From Ignavibacteriales bacterium (GTDB taxonomy: Bacteria; Bacteroidota; Ignavibacteria; Ignavibacteriales; SURF-24), in contig QZKB01000030.1 of NCBI GenBank assembly GCA_003599415.1, forward strand, positions 1 to 42,151: DNA of 42,151 bases. The letters run 5' to 3'. Positions within the stretch are counted from its first letter, which is position 1, and each line of letters begins with the position of its first letter. Positions 26,152-35,170 of this stretch are shown piece by piece. The position numbers and the translations under genes are program-made. The notes below the pieces were generated by a model that was given only the letters and a program-made list of their open reading frames with translations, did no database searches and was not told where the DNA came from.

Positions 26152-28254
26152 TTACATCTCTTTTTCAACAGTTAGGATTTTACCTTCCTGGAAAAGAGCA
26201 CTCAGTTTATGTTCTTCTCTGATATAAACTATTCCGTCTTCACTATGTGGTTCACCTAAACGTGTATGGACAGATTTCAGACCACCAAGATATTTACGGG
26301 CATCACAAACGTAAACAAGATCTCCAACGTCAGCCTGCATTTTATGCATTTCTTTATTGGAGACATGAACAAGATCATCATTTCCTTCTTTTAATTTCCA
26401 GTTAACTTTTACAATTTCACCTTCGCGCTCATTTACTTTGCTTCCCTTGAAATATTCTTTCGCTTTTCTTATTGACCAGACTGTTAATCCTTCAGTATGA
26501 ATATTTTTATCATAATGTATAAAGTAAGTTGCTGCCAAAGCTGAGGCTAAAGTTAGTATAACGGTTGCAGCAATTAACAATCCAAGTGAAGCAATATTAA
26601 ACCAGATTGCAATTAATAGCACAACTGTTACTACAATTGCTGTAATAGAAATTTCTTTGTGGTTTCCGCTTTTCTTTATTTGCTTTACAATTTTTTCGAA
26701 TAGTGGCTGCAGGTATGTTACTAAAACACCAAGTCCGACACAAACTAAAGTATTGTATAATGCACTTATATAAGAATACGGGTGTACCGGATCCATTGGG
26801 GTTCCGTGTGCAACAGGTGTAATTAAAATATCCGGGTAGCGTGCGCCAAGAATAATTAAAGATGAACCGCCAAGGAATGTAGCTAATACACCCGCCGGCG
26901 TAAATCTTTTCCAGAATACTCCCAGAAAGATTGCAGTAACTAATGGTGGAGTTAATGTTGAATGAAAATATCCATGTGCTTCATAAACTGTTGGGTAAGT
27001 TGAAAATGGAATTACTGCAAGTACACCAACTCCCGTAAATACCATTGAAGCAATTCTTGCGGCACTTAATTCTTTCTTAACAGCAACTTCTTCCTTTTCC
27101 ACTTTTTTTCTAATAAGTTTCTTTAAAGGCCTGTGAACATCATTTATATAAACTGCGGCAATAGCGTTTATAAGTGAATCTACTGTTGATAATAATGCGG
27201 CAGTTAAAGATGCGATTACAAATCCGAAAACACCTTTGCTTGAGATTATATGTGTAACTGCGACAAACACCTCATCAGGATTTATATCCGGGCGAAGTGT
27301 AGGAGGAACCATCATTGTCATTGCTTTGCCAATCCAGCCTGCATTGCCAACAACAATTGCAGAAAGCGGGAGCATAAATAAAATATTAAACACAGCCGCT
27401 TTTCTACCTTCATTAACACTTTTAGCTGACATGAAACGCATTATTAATCCCATATTCATAAAGAGGAATCCTACTGAACCGGCAACCCCATCTTGCCAGA
27501 AAATTCCAACAAAATTAAAATCCGCTGGTTTATTAAAATCTGCAAGTGGCAACCTCCAGTCTGGTGGTAGCAAATGCCAGAATGCATCTAATCCACCCAC
27601 ATATGAAATTCCTAAAATGAAAATCAGAAATCCGGAGAAGAGTAAGATCAAACCCTGAATTAAATCTGTAAAGATAACGGCGGTTTGTCCTCCAAAAGTT
27701 GTGTAGATACCTGTTATTACAGCTATTGCAATTATTACTTTGAACATCGAAAGATGAATTGTAAATCCAAGTAAGCTAAACTCAGGAGGCAACAGCGGAG
27801 TAATAGTTTTACCAAGTGTAAGTAACCCAATTCCAAGATATCCGATCATATACATTAACTGGAAGATTGTTGCAATAAACCTTACGGTAGGACTAAATCT
27901 TCTCTCAAAATATTCAGGTATAGAACGGATTTTTGTATAAACTATTAAAGGCAGCCAACCAAACAAGAAGAATGGAGTAAAGAACCAATCGTTAAGGTAA
28001 GTCATTGTAGATGAAATACCATGTTCAAGTCCTTTTGCAGAGTATTTAATAAAGCTGTGGCTCCCAACTCCTGTTGCAACAATAGAAACAGTAATAAGCC
28101 ACCAGGCAAATCTTCTGCCGCCAAAAAAGAAATCGTTTGTTGTTCTGTTATATTTACTAAAGTAACTTCCGAATAGCATTATTCCGACGAAGTACACTAC
28201 CATAACTATCCAGTCTGTGGTAGTGCCCAGACTATGTAATGATTCAGCATTCAT
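26152..28254 (-). CDS. Sodium:solute symporter (SSS family) with C-terminal cytoplasmic extension
   Basis: A 700-residue secondary transporter with at least thirteen membrane helices. The family signatures are NDFFFGGRRFAWW early, GVGSHSFIKYSAKG, and the SIPEYFERRF loop. Members use the sodium gradient to import sugars, amino acids, vitamins and other small solutes. After the last helix (near residue 590) there is a soluble tail of about 110 residues rich in charge (SIRKAKEYFKG... DVGDLVYVCDARKYLGG), seen in a subgroup of these transporters and perhaps regulatory. A small two-helix protein is encoded nine bases upstream in the same operon. The kinase cluster downstream suggests an amino sugar or sugar as cargo, but a terminator lies between, so this is weak. 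Confidence 0.9.
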   Translation of the reverse strand: MNAESLHSLGTTTDWIVMVVYFVGIMLFGSYFSKYNRTTNDFFFGGRRFAWWLITVSIVATGVGSHSFIKYSAKGLEHGISSTMTYLNDWFFTPFFLFGWLPLIVYTKIRSIPEYFERRFSPTVRFIATIFQLMYMIGYLGIGLLTLGKTITPLLPPEFSLLGFTIHLSMFKVIIAIAVITGIYTTFGGQTAVIFTDLIQGLILLFSGFLIFILGISYVGGLDAFWHLLPPDWRLPLADFNKPADFNFVGIFWQDGVAGSVGFLFMNMGLIMRFMSAKSVNEGRKAAVFNILFMLPLSAIVVGNAGWIGKAMTMMVPPTLRPDINPDEVFVAVTHIISSKGVFGFVIASLTAALLSTVDSLINAIAAVYINDVHRPLKKLIRKKVEKEEVAVKKELSAARIASMVFTGVGVLAVIPFSTYPTVYEAHGYFHSTLTPPLVTAIFLGVFWKRFTPAGVLATFLGGSSLIILGARYPDILITPVAHGTPMDPVHPYSYISALYNTLVCVGLGVLVTYLQPLFEKIVKQIKKSGNHKEISITAIVVTVVLLIAIWFNIASLGLLIAATVILTLASALAATYFIHYDKNIHTEGLTVWSIRKAKEYFKGSKVNEREGEIVKVNWKLKEGNDDLVHVSNKEMHKMQADVGDLVYVCDARKYLGGLKSVHTRLGEPHSEDGIVYIREEHKLSALFQEGKILTVEKEM

Positions 28255-28263
28255 AAAAAAATA

Positions 28264-28476
28264 TTACCAATATAAAGCGGCTATTATTAAAAGGGTGTGA
28301 ATTATCATAAAGTAAATGAAACCAAATATTAAAACTTTAAACCAGTAACGATGGCTCTTTCTTTTCATATTTAGCGCATGGGATTTTCTTATAATGTAAA
28401 TCCCGGTAAAGAAAAACAGACCACCAAAGGCGTATAAGTAAATAAATGGCAACCAGGAATGAGAAAAACTTGGCAT
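28264..28476 (-). CDS. Small two-helix membrane protein, probable symporter accessory subunit
   Basis: A 70-residue protein with two predicted membrane helices (LPFIYLYAFGGLFFFTGIYII and WFKVLIFGFIYFMIIHTLLII, each about 20 residues) joined by a basic loop (RKSHALNMKRKSHRY). It starts at ATG 28476 and ends nine bases before the symporter gene. Small membrane proteins of this size are encoded directly in front of several sodium symporter families and act as accessory subunits. A minus-strand promoter of the Bacteroidota type at 28506-28537 fits its 5' end. The subunit role is inferred from size, topology and position. Confidence 0.75.
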   Translation of the reverse strand: MPSFSHSWLPFIYLYAFGGLFFFTGIYIIRKSHALNMKRKSHRYWFKVLIFGFIYFMIIHTLLIIAALYW

Positions 28477-28505
28477 AATACTCTGTCATTTTAAAAAAGT
28501 TGTTT

Positions 28506-28537
28506 CAAAATTAAGTAAGTACCCCTATAGTTGCAAA
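28506..28537 (-). promoter_or_regulatory. Promoter for the symporter operon (TTTG - 20 bp - TAATTTTG)
   Basis: On the minus strand TTTG (28537-28534) and TAATTTTG (28513-28506) are separated by 20 bases, matching the Bacteroidota -33/-7 pattern. Transcription would begin near 28499, about 23 bases before the ATG of the small membrane protein. Confidence 0.55.
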
Positions 28538-28552
28538 CTAATTTTGATAGCT

Positions 28553-28566
28553 TTAATCCGGATTAA
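28553..28566. promoter_or_regulatory. Perfect 14-bp palindrome between divergent promoters
   Basis: TTAATCCGGATTAA is fully self-complementary and sits 16 bases beyond the -33 element of the minus-strand symporter promoter and about 100 bases from the plus-strand promoter at 28667. Its position suits an operator for a dimeric regulator; no regulator gene is adjacent. Confidence 0.45.
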
Positions 28567-28666
28567 GAGCATTAAATGATGAAGTTATCGAATTGATTTA
28601 GTCGTTCTTTCATTGTGAACACCTTTTTGACAGATTCTTATTATTAAACCTTTATCCTTTATATTG

Positions 28667-28697
28667 TTTTGAAAAAACAATTTTTCGGTTATCTTTG
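28667..28697 (+). promoter_or_regulatory. Promoter (TTTTG - 18 bp - TATCTTTG)
   Basis: TTTTG at 28667-28671 and TATCTTTG at 28690-28697 match the Bacteroidota -33/-7 pattern at normal spacing. The downstream CAGAAAT is shared with the promoter at 6734. An in-frame TTG at 28695 lies inside the -7 element and is therefore not a start codon. Confidence 0.65.
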
Positions 28698-28748
28698 CAG
28701 AAATCAGAAATTAAATATTCTGATATCTTCTTAAGCGGAAGGTTAAAA

Positions 28749-29951
28749 ATGGAATGGTTAATAATAATTTTATGGCTCTCGATAATTAATGGATCTTTGG
28801 GGGGGCAGTACATTCTTAACTGGATGGGCAACCAGCCAAGGTTTGTTGGTGATAAACAGATTGGCGTTTCACCCGGAGTAATGACATGGTGGAGAGAATT
28901 ATCAAAATTATTATGGGCTGTTATTGCTGTAAGTGTAGAAATAATTCGCGGGAAAAAATTAAAGTATTTATGGCCGGGTACTCTTTCTATTATAACAATA
29001 ATTATTTGTGCTTTTACAGGTGTAATTGAAAATATTGGTTTCTTTTACTTACCGCGATATTATTCTCCGCATGTTTATGCTCCTTATGTTAATGTTTACC
29101 TGGCATTTCTTCCTTTTTTCGGAAAATTCCTTTTTAATGCGCCAATAAGAAAAGAACACTGGATAGGCATTGCTTTAGTAATTATCGGATTATCAATTCC
29201 ACACATACCAAGAATTTTCTTTTCTTATACTGATCCTAAATCAGCATTGGATTTTACGGCTATCGTTTGGATTATAATCATAAATTGCTGCCTTTGTTCT
29301 CAGCAGGTATTTAATAATAAAACTGTGCAGACTGCAAATACCGGTGTAGGCCCAAACGCACTTGTAGTCTGGCGTGAAATCTGGAAAATGATTTTTATAA
29401 GTCTTGCTTTATTTATATTTCCTTTGATTGGTAATGCTTTCGATGTTCATGTTCCGGAGAGTGTTAAAGCAAAAGATATGGAAGTAAGAGTATTGGGCAA
29501 GTTAGATTATTCTCAAAAAGATTTTCTACTTAATCATTATGAAAAGAACGGGGAACAATATAAGCTAAAGAATGAACTGAATGAGACTGAAAAGGAAACG
29601 GTTAAAAATATTTTTTCATCGGTCAGCTATAACAGGTTCTTTTCTTTATTTGAAGGAAATATTTTTCCCAAAAACTGGTGGCCTATACTTTTTGTAGTTC
29701 TTGCCGGTTTAACAGGTTATATCTACAGTTTTGGATTTTTTAAACTTTCAAAATTTGCAGCACATTTCTGGGTGCCATATACAAATGCTTACCTTGCGTT
29801 TCTGCCGCTTGTAATGTTTTTGTTTGGTGAAACCGTTACAGGTTACCAGGTTGGCGGGGCTGTTGTAGTTACACTTGGATTGATGATTGGTGTTTCAGAT
29901 TATAAGAGAAATAAAGTGACTGAAATAGTAAAAACCGGAAAAACGATTTAG
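28749..29951 (+). CDS. EamA-like duplicated membrane transporter with inserted soluble segment
   Basis: A 400-residue membrane protein, counted from ATG 28749. Two halves are related: PGVMTWWRELSKLLWAV matches PNALVVWREIWKMIFIS, and GFFYLPRYYSPHVYAPYVN with VYLAFLPFF matches GFFKLSKFAAHFWVPYTN with AYLAFLPLV. This internal duplication and the five-helix halves point to the drug/metabolite transporter (EamA) superfamily. Unusually, a polar segment of about 75 residues (roughly 230-308) is inserted between the first and second helices of the second half. Substrate unknown. It is probably transcribed alone, 124 bases before pstB. A longer reading from TTG 28695 is rejected because it starts in the promoter. 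Confidence 0.8.
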   Translation: MEWLIIILWLSIINGSLGGQYILNWMGNQPRFVGDKQIGVSPGVMTWWRELSKLLWAVIAVSVEIIRGKKLKYLWPGTLSIITIIICAFTGVIENIGFFYLPRYYSPHVYAPYVNVYLAFLPFFGKFLFNAPIRKEHWIGIALVIIGLSIPHIPRIFFSYTDPKSALDFTAIVWIIIINCCLCSQQVFNNKTVQTANTGVGPNALVVWREIWKMIFISLALFIFPLIGNAFDVHVPESVKAKDMEVRVLGKLDYSQKDFLLNHYEKNGEQYKLKNELNETEKETVKNIFSSVSYNRFFSLFEGNIFPKNWWPILFVVLAGLTGYIYSFGFFKLSKFAAHFWVPYTNAYLAFLPLVMFLFGETVTGYQVGGAVVVTLGLMIGVSDYKRNKVTEIVKTGKTI

Positions 29952-30028
29952 ATGCTTTTTTATCTGTTTTGTTTTCCTGTTAATAATTTCTTAACAATAA
30001 ATTAACATTCGGTATCGATATCTTTTTG

Positions 30029-30036
30029 TAATTTTG
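30029..30036 (+). promoter_or_regulatory. Possible -7 element TAATTTTG upstream of pstB
   Basis: TAATTTTG matches TAnnTTTG 40 bases before the pstB ATG. No clear -33 TTTG is visible at the usual distance, which could fit a promoter that needs an activator such as PhoB, but this is speculative. Confidence 0.4.
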
Positions 30037-30075
30037 GTTGATAAAACTTTAATCTCGAATTAAAATAATTGTTAA

Positions 30076-30840
30076 ATGAAGGTAAAAGAAACCAAGATAC
30101 AAACACAGAATCTAAATTTATTCTACGGCACCAAGCAAGCGTTAAAAGACATTTCATTAGATATAAGCACAAACAAAGTTACTGCCTTTATTGGACCTTC
30201 CGGTTGCGGAAAATCCACTTTTTTACGAACGCTGAACAGGATGAATGATTTGATTGAAGATGTTAAAATTAACGGTAATATTCTTATTGATAATTATAAT
30301 ATATACGAGAAGAATATTGATGTAGTCTCCTTGCGGAAAAAAGTTGGTATGGTGTTTCAAAAATCCAACCCATTCCCAAAATCCATTTACGAGAATCTTG
30401 TATACGGACCAAAGATTAATGGCATTAAGAATAAAAAAGTTCTTGATGAAATTGTTGAAAGAACATCCGTTCAGGCGGCAATATGGGACGAAGTTAAAGA
30501 CAGGTTAAATGACAGCGCATTAAGTTTATCCGGCGGGCAGCAGCAAAGGCTTTGTATTGCACGTGCATTGGCTGTTGAACCGGAAATAATATTGATGGAT
30601 GAACCTGCAAGCGCATTGGATCCTATATCAACTGCCAAAATTGAAGAACTTATCTTTGAGCTGAAAAAAAAATATACGATTGTGATTGTAACTCATAATA
30701 TGCAGCAGGCTGCAAGAGTTAGTGATTTTACAGCTTTCTTTTATTTAGGCGAATTAATTGAATATGATAAGACTCTGAAAATGTTTACGAATCCCGCCAA
30801 GAAGCAGACTGAAGATTATGTAACCGGAAGATTCGGTTGA
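30076..30840 (+). CDS. pstB: Phosphate ABC transporter ATP-binding protein PstB
   Basis: The ATPase of the high-affinity phosphate importer PstSCAB, located on the inner face of the cytoplasmic membrane. The 254-residue length is typical. Walker A is GPSGCGKST (40-48), the Q-loop [17 protein letters not shown] is diagnostic of PstB, the signature is LSGGQQQR (151-158), and Walker B is [13 protein letters not shown] (171-183). phoU follows after 18 bases on the same strand. The partner genes pstS, pstC and pstA are not next to it, so they must lie elsewhere if the transporter is complete. Confidence 0.97.
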   Translation: MKVKETKIQTQNLNLFYGTKQALKDISLDISTNKVTAFIGPSGCGKSTFLRTLNRMNDLIEDVKINGNILIDNYNIYEKNIDVVSLRKKVGMVFQKSNPFPKSIYENLVYGPKINGIKNKKVLDEIVERTSVQAAIWDEVKDRLNDSALSLSGGQQQRLCIARALAVEPEIILMDEPASALDPISTAKIEELIFELKKKYTIVIVTHNMQQAARVSDFTAFFYLGELIEYDKTLKMFTNPAKKQTEDYVTGRFG

Positions 30841-30858
30841 GAATTTAAAGGAGGAATA

Positions 30859-31554
30859 TTGGAAAGACATTTTGAACAGCAGCTTGAAAAGCTTAAAACA
30901 AGAGTAATAAAAATGTGCAGTCTTGTTGATGAACAGGTCGAACTTTCGATAAGAGCAATAAGCGAACCTAATATTGAACTAGCACAACTTGTAATTGAAA
31001 GGGATAAAAAAGTTGATAAGTATGATCTTAAGATAGATAAGATTTGCCAAAAACTTCTTGCAATTACACAACCTGTTGCTACAGATTTAAGATTGATCAT
31101 GTCCTCTCTTCTGATTAATAATAATCTTGAACGTATGGGAGATATAGCTGTAAATATCGCCTCTCAGGCTGCATACTTCAAAGAGAAACCAGAATTTATG
31201 AGTGAAATTAAGTTTGAAGAAGCTGCTAAAATGGTTATAAATATGGTTCGGTCATCAATCGACTCATTTGTAGATAAAAATGCGGTTATTGCAAAAAACG
31301 TTCTTAATATGGATGACCAGGTTGACCACCTTGTAAGTGAAAATTGTAAAAGCTTAATTGAAATAATGAAGCGAGATAAAAGCTCAATTGATCAGGCTAT
31401 AAGACTTTACACAATAATGCATCAGCTCGAAAGACTTGGTGATCATTCAACGAATATAGCCGAATATGTTTACTTTATTGTTGAAGCCCAGGTTATAAAA
31501 CACAGGTACGAAGAGATTCTCTGGAAAAAAGAAGATGAAGATTTAAACGATTAA
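30859..31554 (+). CDS. phoU: Phosphate signalling protein PhoU
   Basis: A 231-residue all-helical protein with two PhoU repeats; each contains a metal-cluster motif region (DKKVDKYDLKIDK in the first, MDDQVDHLVSEN in the second) and the typical LERMGDIAVNIA and LERLGDHSTNIAEYV helices. PhoU links the Pst transporter to the PhoR-PhoB system and restrains phosphate uptake. The start is TTG 30859, well supported by AAAGGAGG directly upstream. It ends only three bases before the stop of the convergent TetR gene. Confidence 0.95.
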   Translation: MERHFEQQLEKLKTRVIKMCSLVDEQVELSIRAISEPNIELAQLVIERDKKVDKYDLKIDKICQKLLAITQPVATDLRLIMSSLLINNNLERMGDIAVNIASQAAYFKEKPEFMSEIKFEEAAKMVINMVRSSIDSFVDKNAVIAKNVLNMDDQVDHLVSENCKSLIEIMKRDKSSIDQAIRLYTIMHQLERLGDHSTNIAEYVYFIVEAQVIKHRYEEILWKKEDEDLND

Positions 31555-31557
31555 GAT

Positions 31558-32112
31558 TCAGGAGAACAAATTTAAAGGATATGTAGAATCTTCGGTTAAC
31601 TGATGACCAGGGTAAACCTTTTTAACTTTATTCAAATAAGGCAAAAGCCAGCTTAACTGAACCGATACAATTATTTTTTGCGGGTGATTTTTTTCGGAAT
31701 CAAAAGAGAATATTGGCTGAACAAGTTTACTTTCTTCAGAAATGAGCTTGTTAAAAAAGAATATTTCCTTTTCATATGCGGCATCTTTAATAATCTGGGA
31801 GATTAGCTCAAATAAGATAGGGTACTTTTCATCAACAGTTTCTTTTAATTTCAGATAAGAAAGTTTCTTTTTTATTAAATCTGTTCCTTCATCCTCAATC
31901 ATATCTTTAAGTTCAGTCTTATATCTCTCAATCTCTAATTTAGTCACTTCATAAAAAATTTCTTCTTTTGATTTGAAATAGTGATAGAGAGTAGCTTTTC
32001 CCATTCTTAAATCCCTGGCAATTTCCTCCATAGTTGTTTTAACAAGACCGTGCCTCGAAAATCTTTTTTGGGCGGTTTTAATAATCTGACCTTTTTTAGG
32101 ATTGTTTTTCAT
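31558..32112 (-). CDS. TetR/AcrR-family transcriptional regulator
   Basis: A 184-residue repressor-type protein. Residues of about 8-53 form the TetR helix-turn-helix (IIKTAQKRFSRHG, TTMEEIARDLRMGKATLYHYFKSKEEIF with recognition segment GKATLYHYF). The rest is a helical ligand-binding and dimerisation domain without recognisable ligand residues. It lies tail to tail with phoU and diverges from the foldase gene, with 129 bases between them, so it could regulate itself and perhaps that gene. The ligand is unknown. Confidence 0.92.
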   Translation of the reverse strand: MKNNPKKGQIIKTAQKRFSRHGLVKTTMEEIARDLRMGKATLYHYFKSKEEIFYEVTKLEIERYKTELKDMIEDEGTDLIKKKLSYLKLKETVDEKYPILFELISQIIKDAAYEKEIFFFNKLISEESKLVQPIFSFDSEKNHPQKIIVSVQLSWLLPYLNKVKKVYPGHQLTEDSTYPLNLFS

Positions 32113-32165
32113 AATTGAGTTTTATGTTGGTACCAAAGATACAAAATTAAAGAATGAAATAGTTA

Positions 32166-32196
32166 TTGCTTTTAAGGCTTTGTGTGCCTAAATTTG
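32166..32196 (+). promoter_or_regulatory. Promoter (TTG - 20 bp - TAAATTTG)
   Basis: TTG at 32166-32168 and TAAATTTG at 32189-32196 fit the Bacteroidota -33/-7 pattern and lie about 46 bases before the foldase ATG, which has its own AGGAGG ribosome site. Confidence 0.55.
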
Positions 32197-32241
32197 CAAG
32201 TCTTTTTTTAACATGGTATTCACAGGAGGCAAGTTAATATT

Positions 32242-34332
32242 ATGGCTATGATGGCTAAAATGAGAAATTTAGCTCCCGCTTTTATAATAGCCGTTGGTGG
32301 AATTTTCGTCCTTTTTATGGTTATTTCCGACTCGCGAGTATTACAAATTTTTGGGCAACGTACCAACGATGTTGGTTCTGTTAATGGTAATCCAATTTCA
32401 TATCAGCAATTTTCCGCACTGGTTGAACAGGCAAGACAACGTCAGAAAGAACAGACCGGTAAAGATATTGAAGAAGAGAGTATGGATGCTTTTAATGATC
32501 AGGTCTGGGATGCGCTTGTAACACAAGAGTTGATTAAGGAGCAAATTGAGAAATTCGATATTAAAGTTACAAACCAGGAAATAAATGATATTATTTTCGG
32601 CGCTAATCCACCCGACTTTTTAAAACGACAGTTTGTTGATTCGTTGGGAAGGTTCAACCGTCAGTTATATGAATCTACCTTACAGCAGCAAAAGAAAGAA
32701 GTTTTACTCGCTATTGAAGAACAGGTACGTCAAACCCGTTTGCAGGAAAAACTTCAGAATTATCTTTTTGGCAGTATAGCTGTCTCTGATGGTGAAGTTA
32801 AAAGAAGATTTATTGAGCAGAACACAAGAATGAATGTAAATTATGTCTTGATAGATGCTAACGCAGTTCCCGATAAAGATATTCAAATAAGTAATGAAGA
32901 TATTAAAAAATATTATGACGATAACCTTGAGGATTATAAAGTTGAAGCCCAGAGAAAACTTAAATATGTTCTTTTCTCAAAAGCTCCAAACAGAGATGAT
33001 TCAGCAAGCATAAAAAATAATCTTATCGCTGTTTTAAATAAAGCCAAGGATGATACAACTTCATTTAAAACTTATATTGATATTTATTCTGAACAACCTT
33101 ACAAGAAGGACACTATAAAGCAGACAGAATTACCTGTTGAGGCAATTAATGCATTTGTAAATGCGGCTCCGGGTGCTTTAGTCGGTCCTTATGCAACCTT
33201 TGAAGGTTATGTTGTTTATAAAGTCTATGGCAAAGTACCGTCAAAAGAAACATCTGTAAGAGCATCACACATTCTTATTCCGTTTGGTTCTGATGAAACC
33301 AAGGCTTTGGCTGACGTAAACAGCATTTATGATCAATTAAAAAATGGTGCCGATTTTGCAAAACTTGCAAGAGAAAAATCGACTGACCATAACAGTGCTA
33401 AACAAGGCGGAGATGTAGGCTGGTTTGGTAAAGGAAGAATGGTTAAGGAATTTGAAGATGCATGCTTTAATGGACCTATCGGAGTTGTTCAAAAACCTGT
33501 TAAAACAAATTACGGGTACCATATTATTAAAGTTACGGGTAAATCAAGCAATGATTATATTGTTGAAAAATTAGTAAACAAAATTAAAGCTTCAGGTACT
33601 ACTATAGAAAATGCACATACTGCTGCAAGTGATTTTATGTATCTTGCCGATAAGGGCGATTTTGAAAATGAAGCTAAAGTACAAAATCTTAAAGTTCAGG
33701 AAACACCGTTATTTGCAAAAGATGCAAGTTATATTCCTGGAATTGGCAGTAACAAAAATCTTGTTGACTGGGCGTTTGATTCTGACTTAAATGACCTTAG
33801 TGAAGTTTATAAAGTACCTGGTGGTTATATTGTTGCCTACGTTGCAGAAGTTGTTAAAGAAGGTGTAAAGAAATTTGAAGATGTTGAGAAAACAATTAAA
33901 CCTTTGGCAACACGGGAAAAGAAATTTGAAATAGCAAAAGGAATTGCTGATAAAGTTTATTCTCAGTTAAAGAACGGATCTTTACAGATGGAGAATGCAT
34001 CTTCGGTAAATCCGATTGTAAGATTTGATACTACCGGTAATTTCACACCTATGCAGACTCCGCCAAACATTGGCAGAGATTATGTCTTTGCTGATAAAGC
34101 AATGAAACAGGGACTGAATAAAATTTCCGAACCATTCAAAGGTCAAAGAGGTTATTTTATTATTAAAGTAGTTAAGCGAAATGATTTTGATAACTCGGCT
34201 TTCTCAATCCAGAAGAATTCATTGAGAACTTCAATGCTACAGGAAAAGAAATCTTATTTCTTTAACCAGTGGTTAATGCAGGTTAAGAAAGACGCTGATA
34301 TCGAAGATAACAGGAGACTGTTCTACAGATAA
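32242..34332 (+). CDS. SurA/PpiD-like membrane-anchored peptidyl-prolyl isomerase
   Basis: A 696-residue periplasmic foldase anchored by one N-terminal helix (APAFIIAVGGIFVLFMVIS, about residues 11-30). Next is a SurA_N-type chaperone region (about 45-200, NGNPISYQQFSALVEQARQ). A PpiC-type rotamase domain follows at about 335-430, with SVRASHILIPFG, GGDVGWFGKGRMVKEFE and NYGYHIIKV. A further C-terminal part (450-696) looks like a second, diverged parvulin-like region (YVFADKAMKQGLNKISEP, GQRGYFIIKVVKR). This is the PpiD arrangement, helping outer-membrane proteins to fold after translocation. It is transcribed from the TAAATTTG promoter and ends in a strong terminator. Confidence 0.93.
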   Translation: MAMMAKMRNLAPAFIIAVGGIFVLFMVISDSRVLQIFGQRTNDVGSVNGNPISYQQFSALVEQARQRQKEQTGKDIEEESMDAFNDQVWDALVTQELIKEQIEKFDIKVTNQEINDIIFGANPPDFLKRQFVDSLGRFNRQLYESTLQQQKKEVLLAIEEQVRQTRLQEKLQNYLFGSIAVSDGEVKRRFIEQNTRMNVNYVLIDANAVPDKDIQISNEDIKKYYDDNLEDYKVEAQRKLKYVLFSKAPNRDDSASIKNNLIAVLNKAKDDTTSFKTYIDIYSEQPYKKDTIKQTELPVEAINAFVNAAPGALVGPYATFEGYVVYKVYGKVPSKETSVRASHILIPFGSDETKALADVNSIYDQLKNGADFAKLAREKSTDHNSAKQGGDVGWFGKGRMVKEFEDACFNGPIGVVQKPVKTNYGYHIIKVTGKSSNDYIVEKLVNKIKASGTTIENAHTAASDFMYLADKGDFENEAKVQNLKVQETPLFAKDASYIPGIGSNKNLVDWAFDSDLNDLSEVYKVPGGYIVAYVAEVVKEGVKKFEDVEKTIKPLATREKKFEIAKGIADKVYSQLKNGSLQMENASSVNPIVRFDTTGNFTPMQTPPNIGRDYVFADKAMKQGLNKISEPFKGQRGYFIIKVVKRNDFDNSAFSIQKNSLRTSMLQEKKSYFFNQWLMQVKKDADIEDNRRLFYR

Positions 34333-34350
34333 GTTTAATGAATCTTATTC

Positions 34351-34384
34351 AAGCCGTGGCATTTAACCACGGCTTTTTTATTTT
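34351..34384 (+). terminator. Rho-independent terminator after the foldase gene
   Basis: AAGCCGTGG (34351-34359) pairs perfectly with CCACGGCTT (34367-34375) around a seven-base loop, followed by TTTTATTTT on the plus strand. Confidence 0.9.
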
Positions 34385-34443
34385 AAACTTTTGAACTTAT
34401 TCACTGAATGAAGTATTTTTAAGTTAAAACTTGTAACGGTCTG

Positions 34444-35157
34444 ATGAAGCAATTAACGGTAATATTATTATTCCTGGTATTAAGTATTAAACAGTTATAT
34501 CCCCAATATGGGGGAAAAAGGTTTCTTGTTAATTTTAATGCGAACTATACTACCACAGCAAAAATATATTTAAACCCGTATTCGACTGATATTGACGTTA
34601 AAAACCGATCGCTTGGTGTTGAGGATATCTTTAGCCCATCAATTGATATCCGGTACCGGTTTACGGACGAAATCATCCTTGGACTTAATTCAGAATATAT
34701 GAAATCTTCTGCCGATGCAGATATAGCCGCTATAGGTCCAGGCGGAACAGTATTAGTCCCTATTAAAGAAGGTTATAATTCAATTCCTATTGAATTCACA
34801 ATATTTTATCTACTACCTTTTTCAACTGAATATTTTAAGTTCCAGATGGGTGGGGGAGCAGGATATTATTATGGTAGCAGATTCAAGGAATTTGGTGACG
34901 CATCCGTTAGTACCGTCAGCAGGGATTTTGCATTTGGAATTCATGTAATTACAAGCTGCGATTTTTTAATTAACGATTTCCTTTCTGTTAGAGGAGAAAT
35001 GAAATTCCGTGACCCGGAATTTGAGTTAAGAAGTATGTATGAGAATACAAACGTTAACTATAAAGGAGTCGAGTTGAGAATTCCGAAAAAAGAATTTGAT
35101 TCCAAAGTGAATGTTGATGGAATAACATTTACATTTGGGGTAGGTATTTCATTTTAA
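34444..35157 (+). CDS. Probable outer-membrane beta-barrel protein
   Basis: A 237-residue secreted protein with a signal peptide (MKQLTVILLFLVLSI, cleavage near YPQ) and alternating amphipathic strands such as SIDIRYRFTDEIILGLNSEY, PIEFTIFYLLPF, KFQMGGGAGYYYG and a final ITFTFGVGISF ending in Phe. This is the pattern of OmpW/OmpA-like small barrels. It starts 60 bases after the terminator of the foldase gene and 13 bases before aroK, so it is the first gene of a transcript that continues into aroK-aroB. I do not recognise a specific family. Confidence 0.75.
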   Translation: MKQLTVILLFLVLSIKQLYPQYGGKRFLVNFNANYTTTAKIYLNPYSTDIDVKNRSLGVEDIFSPSIDIRYRFTDEIILGLNSEYMKSSADADIAAIGPGGTVLVPIKEGYNSIPIEFTIFYLLPFSTEYFKFQMGGGAGYYYGSRFKEFGDASVSTVSRDFAFGIHVITSCDFLINDFLSVRGEMKFRDPEFELRSMYENTNVNYKGVELRIPKKEFDSKVNVDGITFTFGVGISF

Positions 35158-35170
35158 TATTATTCCCGCG

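Noticed and set aside
27236-27658. 140-codon plus-strand open frame
   Set aside because: It is antisense to the sodium symporter, a clear transporter with continuous membrane helices.
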